Of a stretch of DNA of 64,000 bases, positions 9,184 to 18,601 are shown piece by piece (position 1 is the first letter of the stretch; each line of letters begins with the position of its first letter). The notes under the pieces were generated by a model that did not search any database, was not told the DNA's origin, and saw only the letters and a program-made list of their open reading frames with translations. The stretch covers positions 124,001 to 188,000 of the forward strand of contig NZ_SNWM01000003.1 of NCBI RefSeq assembly GCF_004362245.1, written 5' to 3'. A program made the position numbers and the translations under genes. The stretch comes from Pedobacter duraquae. Lineage in GTDB: Bacteria; Bacteroidota; Bacteroidia; Sphingobacteriales; Sphingobacteriaceae.

Positions 9184-9546
9184 ATGCTCACCAGACTCGC
9201 ATACCTCAATCTTTTTTTTGCTGCGGCATACTTTCTGCTTTTCCTGCAGGCGGGCGGGGGATTTGCCATTTCGGGATCGTTCATGGTCGTGATTTTTGCG
9301 CTTTTATGTGCGGTAGGCAAAGATGCATCGGGTATTTTGTACCGCATTGTAAGTTATTTTTGCGGTGCTGAGTCGTTTATTTTTGCAATTTTCCTGTTGT
9401 ATAGTGGCTGGCACATTATGGCAGATAGTATCGCACACGCTTATTACTCAACGGATAGTGTGCTTTTAACAATATTTAGCGGGTTATTTGGTGTTAGCAT
9501 CCTGGCGCTTTTGATGTTTTTTATCAAAAGATCATTAAATAATTGA
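9184..9546 (+). CDS. Small integral membrane protein, unknown function
   Basis: 120 residues from ATG 9184. Four hydrophobic segments are visible: LAYLNLFFAAAYFLLFLQA, GSFMVVIFALLCAV, FIFAIFLLYSGWHIM and LLTIFSGLFGVSILALLMFF. An in-frame TTG at 9175 would add three residues but falls inside the predicted -7 box. No family recognised. It ends just before the rplM promoter. Confidence 0.75.
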   Translation: MLTRLAYLNLFFAAAYFLLFLQAGGGFAISGSFMVVIFALLCAVGKDASGILYRIVSYFCGAESFIFAIFLLYSGWHIMADSIAHAYYSTDSVLLTIFSGLFGVSILALLMFFIKRSLNN

Positions 9547-9554
9547 TCAACTAT

Positions 9555-9584
9555 TTGACAATTACACATTTTACACTATCTTTG
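9555..9584 (+). promoter_or_regulatory. Promoter of the rplM ribosomal operon
   Basis: Near-consensus Bacteroidota sigma-A promoter: TTG at 9555-9557, a 19-bp spacer and TATCTTTG at 9577-9584. The predicted transcription start near 9589 gives a leader of about 50 nt before the GTG at 9641. Confidence 0.8.
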
Positions 9585-9640
9585 CAGTCCCTAAAATTTG
9601 GGGAAAAAATATAATTGTTTAACAAATTAAATACAAGCAA

Positions 9641-10084
9641 GTGAATACGTTAAGTTACAAAACTGTCTCTGCCAATGCAAAAACTGTTAACAAACAGTGG
9701 GTTGTTGTTGACGCACAAGGCGAGATTTTGGGGCGCTTGTCATCGAAGATCGCAATGATCATCCGTGGTAAAAACAAGCCTGAGTACACCCCACACGTAG
9801 ACTGCGGCGATAATGTAATCGTTATCAATGCAGACAAGGTTAAATTGACCGGAAATAAATTCAGTGATAAGGTTTATACCTCATACACAGGATATCCAGG
9901 TGGTCAACGTTTCATCTCTCCTAAAGAGTTAATGGCGAAACACCCAACACGTGTTATCGAGAAAGCCGTTCGTGGTATGTTACCTAAAACAAAACTTGGT
10001 GCTAAATTATACACCAACCTATTTGTTTATGCAGGTTCTGAGCATCCTCACGCAGCGCAATCACCAACAACCATTACACTTTAA
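9641..10084 (+). CDS. rplM: 50S ribosomal protein L13
   Basis: 147 residues. The start is a GTG at 9641 giving NTLSYKTVSAN, the usual N-terminus of Bacteroidota L13. The conserved core WVVVDAQGEILGRLSSKIA and PHVDCGDNVIVINADKV are present, and the C-terminal YAGSEHPHAAQ matches the family. An early-assembly large-subunit protein. First gene of rplM-rpsI-rpsB, with 16 bp to rpsI. Confidence 0.98.
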   Translation: MNTLSYKTVSANAKTVNKQWVVVDAQGEILGRLSSKIAMIIRGKNKPEYTPHVDCGDNVIVINADKVKLTGNKFSDKVYTSYTGYPGGQRFISPKELMAKHPTRVIEKAVRGMLPKTKLGAKLYTNLFVYAGSEHPHAAQSPTTITL

Positions 10085-10100
10085 TTAAAGGAAGAAAGAA

Positions 10101-10487
10101 ATGTCAGTTACTAACACTTCAGGAAGAAGAAAAACTGCTGTTGCAAGAATCTATATGAAAGAGGGCAACGGTACAATTACTGTAAACAGTAAAGATCACA
10201 AAGTATATTTCCCAACATTACCTTTGCAATATATCGTTAACCAATCATTCGAAGTTTCTGAATTGATCGGTCAATATGATGTAACTGTAAACGTAGCTGG
10301 TGGTGGAATTAAAGGCCAGGCAGAAGCTGTTCGTTTAGCTATCGCTAAAGCTATTGTTGAATTAGATGCTGAGAAAAAACCAGCATTACGCGCTAAAGGG
10401 TTAATGACCCGTGATATGCGTATGGTTGAGCGTAAGAAACCAGGACGTAAAAAAGCACGTAAGAAATTCCAATTCAGTAAACGTTAA
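10101..10487 (+). CDS. rpsI: 30S ribosomal protein S9
   Basis: 128 residues, normal length. The N-terminal GRRKTAVARIYMKEGNGTITVN and the basic C-terminal tail ending KKARKKFQFSKR, which reaches toward P-site tRNA, are diagnostic. It sits between rplM and rpsB (18-bp gap), the usual L13-S9 pairing. Confidence 0.98.
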   Translation: MSVTNTSGRRKTAVARIYMKEGNGTITVNSKDHKVYFPTLPLQYIVNQSFEVSELIGQYDVTVNVAGGGIKGQAEAVRLAIAKAIVELDAEKKPALRAKGLMTRDMRMVERKKPGRKKARKKFQFSKR

Positions 10488-10505
10488 TCTTAAGGAGACA
10501 ACACA

Positions 10506-11327
10506 ATGGCAAGAACAACATATCAAGACTTATTGGATGCAGGTGTACACTTTGGTCACCTTACCCGTAAATGGAACCCAAAAATGGCGCCCTACATTTT
10601 CATGGAGCGCAATGGTATCCACATTATAGATTTAAATAAAACTTTAACTAAAACTGAAGAAGCTGCTTCAGCGATTAAACAAATCGTAAAATCAGGACGT
10701 AAAATCCTTTTTGTAGCTACTAAGAAACAAGCTAAAGAAATCGTTGCTGATCAGGCAAAAAAAGTAAACATGCCTTTCGTAACTGAACGTTGGTTAGGTG
10801 GTATGTTAACTAACTTCCAAACTGTACGTAAGTCAATCAAAAAGATGTCTAACATCGACAAGATGACTAAAGACGGAACTTACTCTATTCTTTCTAAGAA
10901 AGAGCGTTTGATGATCCAACGTGAGCGTATTAAATTAGAAAGCCTTTTAGGTGGTATCGCAGACTTAAACCGTCTACCAGCTGCAATCTTTTTAATTGAC
11001 GTTAAAAAAGAACACATCGCTGTTAGCGAAGCGTTGAAATTAAACATTCCAACTTTCGCAATGGTTGATACAAACTCTGATCCTTCAAACATTGATTTCC
11101 CTATCCCGGCGAATGATGATGCTACTAAATCTATCTCTTTAATTACTGATGTAATCATCAAAGCAATCGAAGAAGGTTTAGATGAGCGTAAACGTGAAAA
11201 GGATGATGAAGCAGAAAAGGAAGCTGTAGCTGCTAAAGCCGCTGCTGATGCTCCAGAAGCTGCTGCACCAGGTGCAAGAAGAAAAAAAGTTGCTGAAACC
11301 GAAGAAGACGGTTCAAGCGAAGCTTAA
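10506..11327 (+). CDS. rpsB: 30S ribosomal protein S2
   Basis: 273 residues. Core motifs are HFGHLTRKWNPKM, FVATKKQAKEIV, WLGGMLTNF and PTFAMVDTNSDP. A C-terminal tail of about 45 residues is rich in Ala, Glu and Lys (from roughly residue 228) and looks disordered. S2 binds the 30S subunit late and helps recruit S1 in many bacteria. Separated from tsf by 101 bp containing a long hairpin. Confidence 0.98.
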   Translation: MARTTYQDLLDAGVHFGHLTRKWNPKMAPYIFMERNGIHIIDLNKTLTKTEEAASAIKQIVKSGRKILFVATKKQAKEIVADQAKKVNMPFVTERWLGGMLTNFQTVRKSIKKMSNIDKMTKDGTYSILSKKERLMIQRERIKLESLLGGIADLNRLPAAIFLIDVKKEHIAVSEALKLNIPTFAMVDTNSDPSNIDFPIPANDDATKSISLITDVIIKAIEEGLDERKREKDDEAEKEAVAAKAAADAPEAAAPGARRKKVAETEEDGSSEA

Positions 11328-11338
11328 TAATTGAATTT

Positions 11339-11392
11339 GGGTTGTCTATTATGTGTTGCAGGTTCTGCTTACAACTACATAATATACAACCC
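11339..11392 (+). promoter_or_regulatory. Long hairpin between rpsB and tsf (possible attenuator)
   Basis: A 54-nt inverted repeat. GGGTTGT (11339-11345) pairs with ACAACCC (11386-11392), ATTATGT (11348-11354) with ACATAAT (11377-11383), and GTTG (11355-11358) with CAAC (11372-11375), with one mismatch and a single-base bulge. It is followed by ATTATTTTTTAA. It could be a partial terminator lowering tsf relative to rpsB, or a processing site. Confidence 0.65.
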
Positions 11393-11428
11393 ATTATTTT
11401 TTAATTGAAAACTTAAAAATAGAACAAA

Positions 11429-12265
11429 ATGTCAGTACAAATTACTGCAGCAGATGTAAACAAATTACGCCAACAAACCGGTGCCGGTATGATGGATTGC
11501 AAAAAAGCATTAATCGAAGCTAACGGCGAGTTTGAAGCCGCAGTTGATTACTTGCGTAAAAAAGGTGCTAAAGTTGCCGCCAGCAGACAAGATCGTGATT
11601 CTAACGAAGGTGTTGTTATCGCTAAAGCTACAGCAGACGGTAAACGTGGTGTTGTTGTTGAATTGAACTGCGAAACAGATTTCGTAGCTAAAAACGCTGA
11701 CTTCGTTGCTTTGGCAAACAAATTCACTGATCTTGCTATTGAGAAAAATCCTGCTAACGTTGAAGAGTTGTTAGCTCTTGAAGTTGATGGACAAAAAGTT
11801 TCTGATATCATCGTTGAAAACACTGGTAAAATCGGTGAAAAAATCGGTATCTCTAAATTCGAAACTGTAACGGGTGATAAAGTTGTTCCTTATATCCACG
11901 GTAACTACCGTTTGGGTGTTTTGGTTGCTTTAAGCCAGGACGTTGCTGGTGTTGAAGAAGCTGGTAAAGATGTAGCTATGCAAATTGCTGCAATGAACCC
12001 GGTTGCTTTAGATAAAGCAGACGTTGATGCTACTACTATCGAGCGTGAAACTGAAATCGCTAAAGAACAAATCCGTGCTGAAGGTAAGCCTGAAGAAATG
12101 GTTGAGAAAATTGCTGCTGGTAAATTGAACAAATTCTACAAAGACAGTACTTTATTAAATCAGGAGTTTGTTAAAGATTCTTCTAAAGATGTTCGCGCAT
12201 TCTTAAATGGTGTGGCGAAAGGTTTAACTGTTACCGCATTCAAACGCGTTCAGTTAGGTGCTTAA
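11429..12265 (+). CDS. tsf: Translation elongation factor Ts
   Basis: 278 residues. The N-terminal UBA-like domain contains LRQQTGAGMMDCKKAL, and the nucleotide-exchange core contains NCETDFVAKN, the TDFV motif that contacts EF-Tu. Length is typical of EF-Ts with two core subdomains. It regenerates EF-Tu-GTP. Codon use is strongly biased, as in its ribosomal neighbours. Followed by a rho-independent terminator. Confidence 0.98.
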   Translation: MSVQITAADVNKLRQQTGAGMMDCKKALIEANGEFEAAVDYLRKKGAKVAASRQDRDSNEGVVIAKATADGKRGVVVELNCETDFVAKNADFVALANKFTDLAIEKNPANVEELLALEVDGQKVSDIIVENTGKIGEKIGISKFETVTGDKVVPYIHGNYRLGVLVALSQDVAGVEEAGKDVAMQIAAMNPVALDKADVDATTIERETEIAKEQIRAEGKPEEMVEKIAAGKLNKFYKDSTLLNQEFVKDSSKDVRAFLNGVAKGLTVTAFKRVQLGA

Positions 12266-12283
12266 TCAGCAATAAATATTAGA

Positions 12284-12312
12284 AAGTCCCTTATTTAAGG
12301 GGCTTTTTTTTT
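12284..12312 (+). terminator. Rho-independent terminator after tsf
   Basis: A stem of nine pairs (AAGTCCCTT with AAGGGGCTT, one G-T wobble) with a four-base loop, running into a T tract. It closes the ribosomal operon 18 bp after the tsf stop. Confidence 0.9.
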
Positions 12313-12329
12313 GACATAAATTCCCGGAC

Positions 12330-13451
12330 ATGATCGCGATAACCAACTGTAGTTTCTATGATGATGCTGTTTTGAAACAGCAGTCAATTCTAATCGATAA
12401 GGGTGTTATTACTGGATTGGTAGCAGATCAAGATATCCCACAAGGATGTCAGATCATTGATGCGCAGCAAGCCTTGGTTGCTTCAGCATGCATAGAACTC
12501 CAGATCTATGGAAGTGGAGGTAAACTTTTTTCTGCCTTTCCTACAGTGGATACCTTGCGCCAAATGGATCAGGATCTGCTTGATAAAGGTCACGCCGGTT
12601 TTCTGGCATGCCTGGCAACAAATGCACCCGAAGTATTTAATCAGGCCATAGATGCAGCCAAAGCCTATCGTGCAGAGGCAAAAACCTTTCTTGGATTACA
12701 CCTGGAAGGGCCTTACCTTAACCCTAGACGATTGGGCGCACATATCGGGGCCTATGTAAAGAAGGCTACGCTAGACGAAGTTAAAACGTTGATGGAGCGC
12801 GCCGATGGCGTGGTTAAAATGATGACCATTGCTGCCGAGCTGCAGGATGATGCAGTAATACAATATCTGCTGGATCAGGGTGTAGTGCTCTCGCTAGGAC
12901 ATAGTGATGCCAATTTTGATGAGGCAACAGCAGCCTATAACAACGGGATCACAACTACAACCCATTTGTTCAATGCAATGCCATCAATACACCATAGAGC
13001 GCCAAATCTACCCACGGCAATACTCAACCATCAAAGTGCTATGGCAAGTATTATCGCTGACGGCATGCACGTAGATTTTGAAGTATTGCGCTTTGCTAAA
13101 ACACTAATGGGCGAACGCTTGTTCCTCATTACAGATGCAGTGACGCCATGCGATACCGGAGCCTACCAGCACAGTTTGGAGGATGGTAAATTTGTCATGC
13201 CAGATGGAACCCTGTCGGGATCAGCAATAACAATGCTGCAGGCCATAAAAAACTGCGTGGAATATGCGGGGATTACACTGCCCGAAGCCTTGCGGATGGC
13301 AAGTTTGTACCCGTCAAGAGTACTTGGACTTGATACAACGATGGGTAATATTGGCGTTGGCAAACAAGCTAATTTAATGCTGCTCAACGCAGATCTTAAA
13401 CTACAGAAAATCATGTTCAGAGGAGTTGAACATTTGATCACCAATAATTAA
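12330..13451 (+). CDS. nagA: N-acetylglucosamine-6-phosphate deacetylase
   Basis: 373 residues, normal for NagA. The amidohydrolase-fold signatures are [15 protein letters not shown] (metal Glu), SLGHSDA and [17 protein letters not shown] (metal histidines), ADGMHVD, and the catalytic Asp in [10 protein letters not shown]. It releases acetate from GlcNAc-6-P to give GlcN-6-P, feeding amino-sugar catabolism or recycling. No nag transport genes lie beside it; pyrH follows after 23 bp but appears to have its own promoter. Confidence 0.95.
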   Translation: MIAITNCSFYDDAVLKQQSILIDKGVITGLVADQDIPQGCQIIDAQQALVASACIELQIYGSGGKLFSAFPTVDTLRQMDQDLLDKGHAGFLACLATNAPEVFNQAIDAAKAYRAEAKTFLGLHLEGPYLNPRRLGAHIGAYVKKATLDEVKTLMERADGVVKMMTIAAELQDDAVIQYLLDQGVVLSLGHSDANFDEATAAYNNGITTTTHLFNAMPSIHHRAPNLPTAILNHQSAMASIIADGMHVDFEVLRFAKTLMGERLFLITDAVTPCDTGAYQHSLEDGKFVMPDGTLSGSAITMLQAIKNCVEYAGITLPEALRMASLYPSRVLGLDTTMGNIGVGKQANLMLLNADLKLQKIMFRGVEHLITNN

Positions 13452-13461
13452 AACAAATAGT

Positions 13462-13469
13462 TATTTTTG
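13462..13469 (+). promoter_or_regulatory. -7 promoter box for pyrH
   Basis: TATTTTTG matches TAnnTTTG and ends 5 bp before the pyrH ATG, so a transcript from it would be leaderless or nearly so. The nearest upstream TTG (13434-13436) is 25 bp away, longer than usual. Confidence 0.4.
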
Positions 13470-13474
13470 AAGTC

Positions 13475-14191
13475 ATGAATTATAAAAGGATCCTACTCAA
13501 ACTAAGTGGCGAATCGCTGATGGGCGATAAACAGTACGGTATTGACAACGAGCGTGTTAGGCAGTACGCAGAAGAAATTAAAGCCGTTCACGACGAGGGT
13601 CTGGAAATAGCGATCGTTATTGGTGGGGGTAACATCTTCAGGGGATTAAGTGCAGAAAAGTCTGGTATGGACCGTGCACAGGCAGATTACATGGGAATGC
13701 TGGCAACGGTAATTAACAGTATGGCCCTGCAGGACGCCCTGGAGAAAGTAGGATTAAAGACACGTTTACTGACTGCGATTAAGATGGAACAGATTTGCGA
13801 ACCATTTATCCGCCGCCGTGCAGTAAGACACCTTGAAAAAGGTCGTGTTGTAATCTTTGGTGCTGGAACGGGAAATCCGTACTTCACCACGGACTCAGCT
13901 GCAGCGCTCCGCGCCATTGAGATTAAAGCAGATGTGGTACTGAAAGGAACACGTGTGGATGGGATCTATACTGCGGACCCGGAGAAAGATCTTACAGCAA
14001 CAAAATATAATGAGATTTCTTTCAAAGAAGTATATTCGAAAAGTCTGAACGTAATGGACATGACCGCTTTTACACTTTGTGAAGAAAATGAATTGCCTAT
14101 TATCGTTTTCGATATGAACAAAACCGGGAATCTGATGAAGATTGCTAAAGGTGAAGCTATCGGAACACTGGTGAAAGTTAAACAAAACTAA
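13475..14191 (+). CDS. pyrH: Uridylate kinase (UMP kinase)
   Basis: 238 residues. The amino-acid-kinase fold signatures are [14 protein letters not shown] at the N-terminus, [10 protein letters not shown], the [13 protein letters not shown] effector-site helix and [19 protein letters not shown]. It converts UMP to UDP as a hexamer in pyrimidine synthesis. Paired with frr (23-bp gap), a pyrH-frr order common across bacteria. Confidence 0.98.
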   Translation: MNYKRILLKLSGESLMGDKQYGIDNERVRQYAEEIKAVHDEGLEIAIVIGGGNIFRGLSAEKSGMDRAQADYMGMLATVINSMALQDALEKVGLKTRLLTAIKMEQICEPFIRRRAVRHLEKGRVVIFGAGTGNPYFTTDSAAALRAIEIKADVVLKGTRVDGIYTADPEKDLTATKYNEISFKEVYSKSLNVMDMTAFTLCEENELPIIVFDMNKTGNLMKIAKGEAIGTLVKVKQN

Positions 14192-14214
14192 TTTTTTGAA
14201 GAAACATATATCGT

Positions 14215-14778
14215 ATGAATGACCTCATAAAAAAACAATTACAAGATGCACAGGCGAGCATGGATAAAGCAATTATCCACTGTGAGTCTGAACTGACTAA
14301 AATTCGTGCAGGGAAAGCCAGCGCAGGTATGCTTGATGGGATTATGGTTGATTATTATGGAAGCCCGACAGGATTGAGTCAGGTGGCCAGTATCAATACA
14401 CCTGATGCGCGCACGCTGATTATTCAACCTTGGGAGAAAAACCTGCTGGTGCCTATCGAACGTGCTATTATGGAAGCCAATATCGGCATCAATCCGCAAA
14501 ATGATGGTTTGGTAATTCGTCTTGTTGTTCCGCCACTAACTGAGGAACGTAGAAAAGACCTGGTTAAGAAAGTAAAGGAAGAAGCTGAAAGAGGTCGTAT
14601 AACTGTACGTAACATCAGAAAAGATGCGAACGAAAAAATCAAAAAGCTAAAAGCCGAGGCTGTGTCTGATGATGAGATCAAAGTGGGTGAAGGTGAAGTG
14701 CAAAAAATCACGGATGCCTACATCGTTAAAGTTGATAAACACGCTGAGTTAAAAGAGAAAGATATCATGACCGTATAA
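14215..14778 (+). CDS. frr: Ribosome recycling factor
   Basis: 187 residues, standard length. Family motifs are KIRAGKASAGMLDGIMVDYYGS, the LIIQPWEKNLL segment and PPLTEERRKDLVKKVKEEAE in the long helical domain. RRF with EF-G splits post-termination ribosomes. A strong terminator follows 24 bp after the stop. Confidence 0.98.
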   Translation: MNDLIKKQLQDAQASMDKAIIHCESELTKIRAGKASAGMLDGIMVDYYGSPTGLSQVASINTPDARTLIIQPWEKNLLVPIERAIMEANIGINPQNDGLVIRLVVPPLTEERRKDLVKKVKEEAERGRITVRNIRKDANEKIKKLKAEAVSDDEIKVGEGEVQKITDAYIVKVDKHAELKEKDIMTV

Positions 14779-14802
14779 CCTATTATAATATGGTTGTAAT
14801 TA

Positions 14803-14845
14803 AAAGGGAATATAGCATATGCTGTATTCCCTTTCTTTATTTTTG
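14803..14845 (+). terminator. Terminator after frr, with an overlapping -7 box
   Basis: AAAGGGAATA (14803-14812) pairs with TATTCCCTTT (14825-14834), and AGCA pairs with TGCT inside, with one mismatch. The downstream T-rich stretch includes TATTTTTG (14838-14845), which fits TAnnTTTG and may serve as the promoter of the ABC transporter gene whose ATG is at 14869. Confidence 0.8.
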
Positions 14846-14868
14846 CAGGCCAAACTTCTAAAATTAAA

Positions 14869-16617
14869 ATGAATTTACTGCTAGAATACCTTAAAAGACA
14901 TCAATGGGTTGTGATCATCGCATTGGTACTTGCTTCTATAAATATCGGTTTCTCATTGCTCGATCCATATATCACAGGCCGGATAGTTGACCATTTTATT
15001 GAAAAGAAAGATGTGCTGACCAGAAGTCAGTTTGTATGGGGCGTACTTGGCCTTGTTGGTTTGGGCGTTGGCGCTGCCATGGTATCGAGGATTGCCAAAA
15101 ATTTTCAGGATTATTTTACCAGCATCATTGTTCAGAAAGTTGGAGCAAGGATGTATGCGGATGGCTTGAAGCACTCGCTGGAACTTCCTTATCAGGTATT
15201 TGAAGATCAGCGTAGCGGAGAAACATTAGGGATCCTGCAAAAGGTACGCCTGGATAGTGAAAAGTTTATTACCGCATTTATCAGTATTCTTTTTGTCAGC
15301 CTGATCGGAATGATCTTCGTAATTGTATACTCCGTTACCGTGAGCTATAAAGTTACGCTGATCTATTTTTCTGCTATTCCTATCATTAGTTTTGTAAGCT
15401 GGTTCCTGAGTCGGAAAATTAAAACCATTCAGAAAACTATTGTTGCAGAAACAACGGCACTGGCCGGTTCTACGACCGAATCCCTGCGCAATATAGAGCT
15501 GGTAAAAAGTCTCGGACTAGCCAACCAGGAAATAGAACGCTTAAATAAAACAACTTATAAAATCCTCGGACTGGAATTGAAAAAAGTAAAATTTGTTCGA
15601 AGTATGAGTTTTGTTCAGGGTACTACCGTGAACTTTGTACGGAGTGTAATGGTTGTAGTGCTGCTCATTCTCATCTTTGAAAACACCATTTCTGCCGGGC
15701 AGTATTTTTCTTTTCTGTTCTATTCTTTCTTCCTTTTCGGTCCTTTGCAGGAGTTGGGAAATGTGATCCTTGCCTGGAGAGAAGCAGAAGTGTCACTCGG
15801 TAATTTTAAAAGAATTCTGAGTACCCCAATCGATATCAAACCTGAAAACCCTGTAAGACTTAATAAGGTAAGTAGACTTGCTTTTGATGGTGTTGCGTTC
15901 AGACACCTTACCGGACGTACCAATGCGTTAACCGATATTTCGTTCAATACACATAACGGAGAAACTATCGCTTTTGTAGGCCCTTCAGGTTCCGGAAAAA
16001 CAACGCTCGTTAAGTTGCTCGTTGGTCTTTATAAGCCAATGGAAGGAGAGATTCTTTATAATGACACGTCAAGCGATAATATCGACCTGGATGAACTGAG
16101 GGAGAAAATAGGGTTCGTAACCCAGGATACACAGTTGTTCTCTGGTACAATCAGAGAGAACCTGCAGTTTGTACGTCCTGGAGCAAGCGATGAAGAATGC
16201 ATGCGCGTACTGGAACAGGCAGCATGTCAGAACTTGTTATCCAGGGCTGAGCATGGCCTGGACTCTGTAATTGGTGAGGGTGGTGTCAAAGTATCAGGTG
16301 GAGAGAAACAACGTCTTTCTATAGCCCGTGCTTTATTGCGCAGACCAGATATCCTGGTGTTTGATGAAGCAACCTCTGCATTGGATTCATTAACTGAAGA
16401 GGAGATCACAGCTACAATCAGGGATATCTCTGAGCAAACGAGTCACATGACAATTCTGATTGCCCATAGGCTATCCACAATTCGTCACGCAGATCGTATT
16501 TATGTGTTGGAGAAGGGTCACATCATTGAGCAGGGTAAACATGCCGAACTGCTTGCAGAGAAAGGATTATACTATGCCATGTGGCGTCAACAAGTAGGCG
16601 AGCGGGTAGAAGACTAA
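14869..16617 (+). CDS. ABC transporter, fused permease and ATPase
   Basis: 582 residues. The N-terminal ABC type-1 exporter domain has about six membrane helices (residues 12-300), followed by an ATPase domain with Walker A GPSGSGKTT, signature VSGGEKQR, Walker B ILVFDEATSALD and the H-loop AHRLST. This is the half-transporter architecture of the MsbA/multidrug/lipid exporter group; it would work as a homodimer. The substrate cannot be inferred and no accessory exporter genes are adjacent. Its TAA stop shares bases with the TAG stop of the convergent MFS gene. Confidence 0.92.
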   Translation: MNLLLEYLKRHQWVVIIALVLASINIGFSLLDPYITGRIVDHFIEKKDVLTRSQFVWGVLGLVGLGVGAAMVSRIAKNFQDYFTSIIVQKVGARMYADGLKHSLELPYQVFEDQRSGETLGILQKVRLDSEKFITAFISILFVSLIGMIFVIVYSVTVSYKVTLIYFSAIPIISFVSWFLSRKIKTIQKTIVAETTALAGSTTESLRNIELVKSLGLANQEIERLNKTTYKILGLELKKVKFVRSMSFVQGTTVNFVRSVMVVVLLILIFENTISAGQYFSFLFYSFFLFGPLQELGNVILAWREAEVSLGNFKRILSTPIDIKPENPVRLNKVSRLAFDGVAFRHLTGRTNALTDISFNTHNGETIAFVGPSGSGKTTLVKLLVGLYKPMEGEILYNDTSSDNIDLDELREKIGFVTQDTQLFSGTIRENLQFVRPGASDEECMRVLEQAACQNLLSRAEHGLDSVIGEGGVKVSGGEKQRLSIARALLRRPDILVFDEATSALDSLTEEEITATIRDISEQTSHMTILIAHRLSTIRHADRIYVLEKGHIIEQGKHAELLAEKGLYYAMWRQQVGERVED

Positions 16618-17891
16618 TCTACCTGTTCGTTAATTTCCTGTAAGCTTAGCTTTGTCATTGATTTTGTTTTGAAGTAGGTAATGCCTGCAACAAGGATCGT
16701 CATGCTCCCACCAAATACAACGGCCGGCACAGTGCGCATCAGCTTAGCAGTAAGGCCGGATTCAAAAGCACCAATCTCATTTGAAGATCCGATAAACATG
16801 GTGTTTACTGCAGATACCCGGCCACGCATCTGGTCTGGGGTGAGCAACTGCATGATCGTTGAACGGATAATTACGCTTACGCTGTCGAAAGACCCCTCGA
16901 GGAAGAGGAACATCAATGTAACATAGAAATTCTTTGATAACCCGTAGCAGATAATACTGGTGCCAAATCCGGTAACGGCGATCAGGAGGTTGCGCCAAGG
17001 CTTTTCCATAGGCGAAAAACGTGTCATAGCAAGCATGGTAATTACAGCTCCTGCAGACGCCGCCGCACGCATAAAGCCAAGGCCTTCAGATCCCACTTTC
17101 AATATGTCATTTGCAAAGACCGGTAGCAATGCCACAGCCCCTCCAAAAAATACAGAGAACAGATCGAGGCTCATCGCACCCAACATCATCTTGTTTTTAA
17201 ATACAAAATTCACACCTTCTGTCAGCGCCTTAATGATACTTTCTTTAGGAACGTATTTTGGTGGATGCGGCTTAAAGAAAAAGATGCAGACCAACGAAAT
17301 TGCGACGAAAATGATGATGATGATATAGGTGACCGTTATGCCATAAAAACCGTAGATCAATCCTCCGGCAGCCGGACCCAAAATAGATGCCGCCTGCCAG
17401 CTAGAACTGTTCCAGGTGCTTGAGTTCGGGTAGAGATGTTTCGGGATGATTTCTGCCATTAATGAAAAAGTTGCCGGACCAAAAAATCCACGCGCTAGCC
17501 CCACACCAAAAATTGTAAGATACATGATGGGTACAATATAACTGACTGGGACGTAATTATGCATCTGCGGACTCGTAACGGCCAGCATAATCAACGAACA
17601 GATAAAAACACCCAGAAAGATTTTAAGGAGTAGCATCCTTTTTTCAGATTTATCAGCTATATACCCGCCGTAAAGGGCCACGCTAATGGCAGGAATAGCT
17701 TCGCAAAGTCCTACAAAACCAAGGGCAAGTGGATCTTTGGTCAGGTGATAAATATGAAAACCGATAATAACGGCCTGCATCTGATAGGCAAAAGTAAAAA
17801 AGAAGCGCATACCCAGATAGGAGCGGAATTCTTTGTACCGCAACGCAGCATAGGGATCTTTCTTTTCTATAAAAACGGACTCTTCTTCCAA
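16614..17891 (-). CDS. Major facilitator superfamily transporter
   Basis: 425 residues with about 12 membrane helices and a cytoplasmic loop between the halves near residues 210-225. The GYIADKSEKRMLL segment after helix 2 is the MFS loop 2-3 motif. It resembles the enterobactin-exporter/MFS_3-type group. The start is TTG 17891: an in-frame stop lies a few codons upstream and no ATG intervenes. A -7 box lies 16 bp upstream. Substrate unknown. Confidence 0.88.
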   Translation of the reverse strand: MEEESVFIEKKDPYAALRYKEFRSYLGMRFFFTFAYQMQAVIIGFHIYHLTKDPLALGFVGLCEAIPAISVALYGGYIADKSEKRMLLLKIFLGVFICSLIMLAVTSPQMHNYVPVSYIVPIMYLTIFGVGLARGFFGPATFSLMAEIIPKHLYPNSSTWNSSSWQAASILGPAAGGLIYGFYGITVTYIIIIIFVAISLVCIFFFKPHPPKYVPKESIIKALTEGVNFVFKNKMMLGAMSLDLFSVFFGGAVALLPVFANDILKVGSEGLGFMRAAASAGAVITMLAMTRFSPMEKPWRNLLIAVTGFGTSIICYGLSKNFYVTLMFLFLEGSFDSVSVIIRSTIMQLLTPDQMRGRVSAVNTMFIGSSNEIGAFESGLTAKLMRTVPAVVFGGSMTILVAGITYFKTKSMTKLSLQEINEQVD

Positions 17892-17907
17892 GACTTTAGA
17901 TTTTTAA

Positions 17908-17915
17908 CAAATGTA
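17908..17915 (-). promoter_or_regulatory. -7 promoter box for the MFS gene
   Basis: On the minus strand TACATTTG matches TAnnTTTG, 16 bp before the TTG start at 17891. No convincing -33 element. Confidence 0.4.
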
Positions 17916-17957
17916 AATGATGCAGGCCTTGGAAATAACATTTGTTTTTAAAAATAT

Positions 17958-18590
17958 CTATCTGATCCTGTTATAGAAAGCAATATAGGCCTCCTCCATA
18001 TCAGGAGCCTGATTAATTGCTGCAGAAGCAGCAATACCGAATACCCCCGTAGCCATTAAGTCCTCAATATCTTCCAGTTGTACGCCTCCTACAGCTAACA
18101 CCGGCAAGTTGATCTCTTTGTCTCGTAGTACCTGCATTGCATCAGCATAGCCAGAAACACCAAGCAAGGCGGCCTGATTAGGCTTGGTTGTAGTTACACT
18201 AAAAGGCCCAAAACCAGCATAGTCTACACCCTCAGCTGCAAGTCGCAGCAATCCTTCCAGCGTATTGGAAGATCCACCAATGGTGATCGCTTCGCCCAGT
18301 TCCCCGCGAAGCTTTATAAAATCTGCATCCATATCTTCCATGTGAAAGCCCTGGATATCGGCCTTGCCATTCAGATGTACGTGATCGGTAACAATCAACG
18401 TAGCGCCCCAATCATCACATATTTCAGCAATCTGGTTAATGTCTTCGAGCAATGCCGCATCGTCTTTAGTCAGACAGCGGTACTGCAACCATTTTGCGCC
18501 TGCACTGCAAGCGGTCTGTGCCTGCTCAACATGCGTCAATGTAGGAATGTCATGCGTAATAAACTGGAACTTTTCGATGAACTTTTTCAT
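17958..18590 (-). CDS. thiE: ThiE-like thiamine phosphate synthase, divergent active site
   Basis: 210 residues with the TIM-barrel pattern of ThiE. The SVTTTKP segment (131-137) matches the T-x-TK pyrophosphate loop, LAVGGV (165-170) matches the phosphate-binding GG, and GFH (81-83) with Ser107 or Ser108 align with further ligands. Two differences stand out. The usual Q-x-R-x-K is Q36-Y-R38-C-L40, so the lysine is missing, and the GxHxGQxD motif reads GFHMEDMD. It follows the riboswitch-controlled TonB receptor by 11 bp, so it should respond to thiamine pyrophosphate. It may be a true but divergent synthase or a paralogue with another role. Confidence 0.8.
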   Translation of the reverse strand: MKKFIEKFQFITHDIPTLTHVEQAQTACSAGAKWLQYRCLTKDDAALLEDINQIAEICDDWGATLIVTDHVHLNGKADIQGFHMEDMDADFIKLRGELGEAITIGGSSNTLEGLLRLAAEGVDYAGFGPFSVTTTKPNQAALLGVSGYADAMQVLRDKEINLPVLAVGGVQLEDIEDLMATGVFGIAASAAINQAPDMEEAYIAFYNRIR

Positions 18591-18601
18591 GGATGCTGAT
18601 G

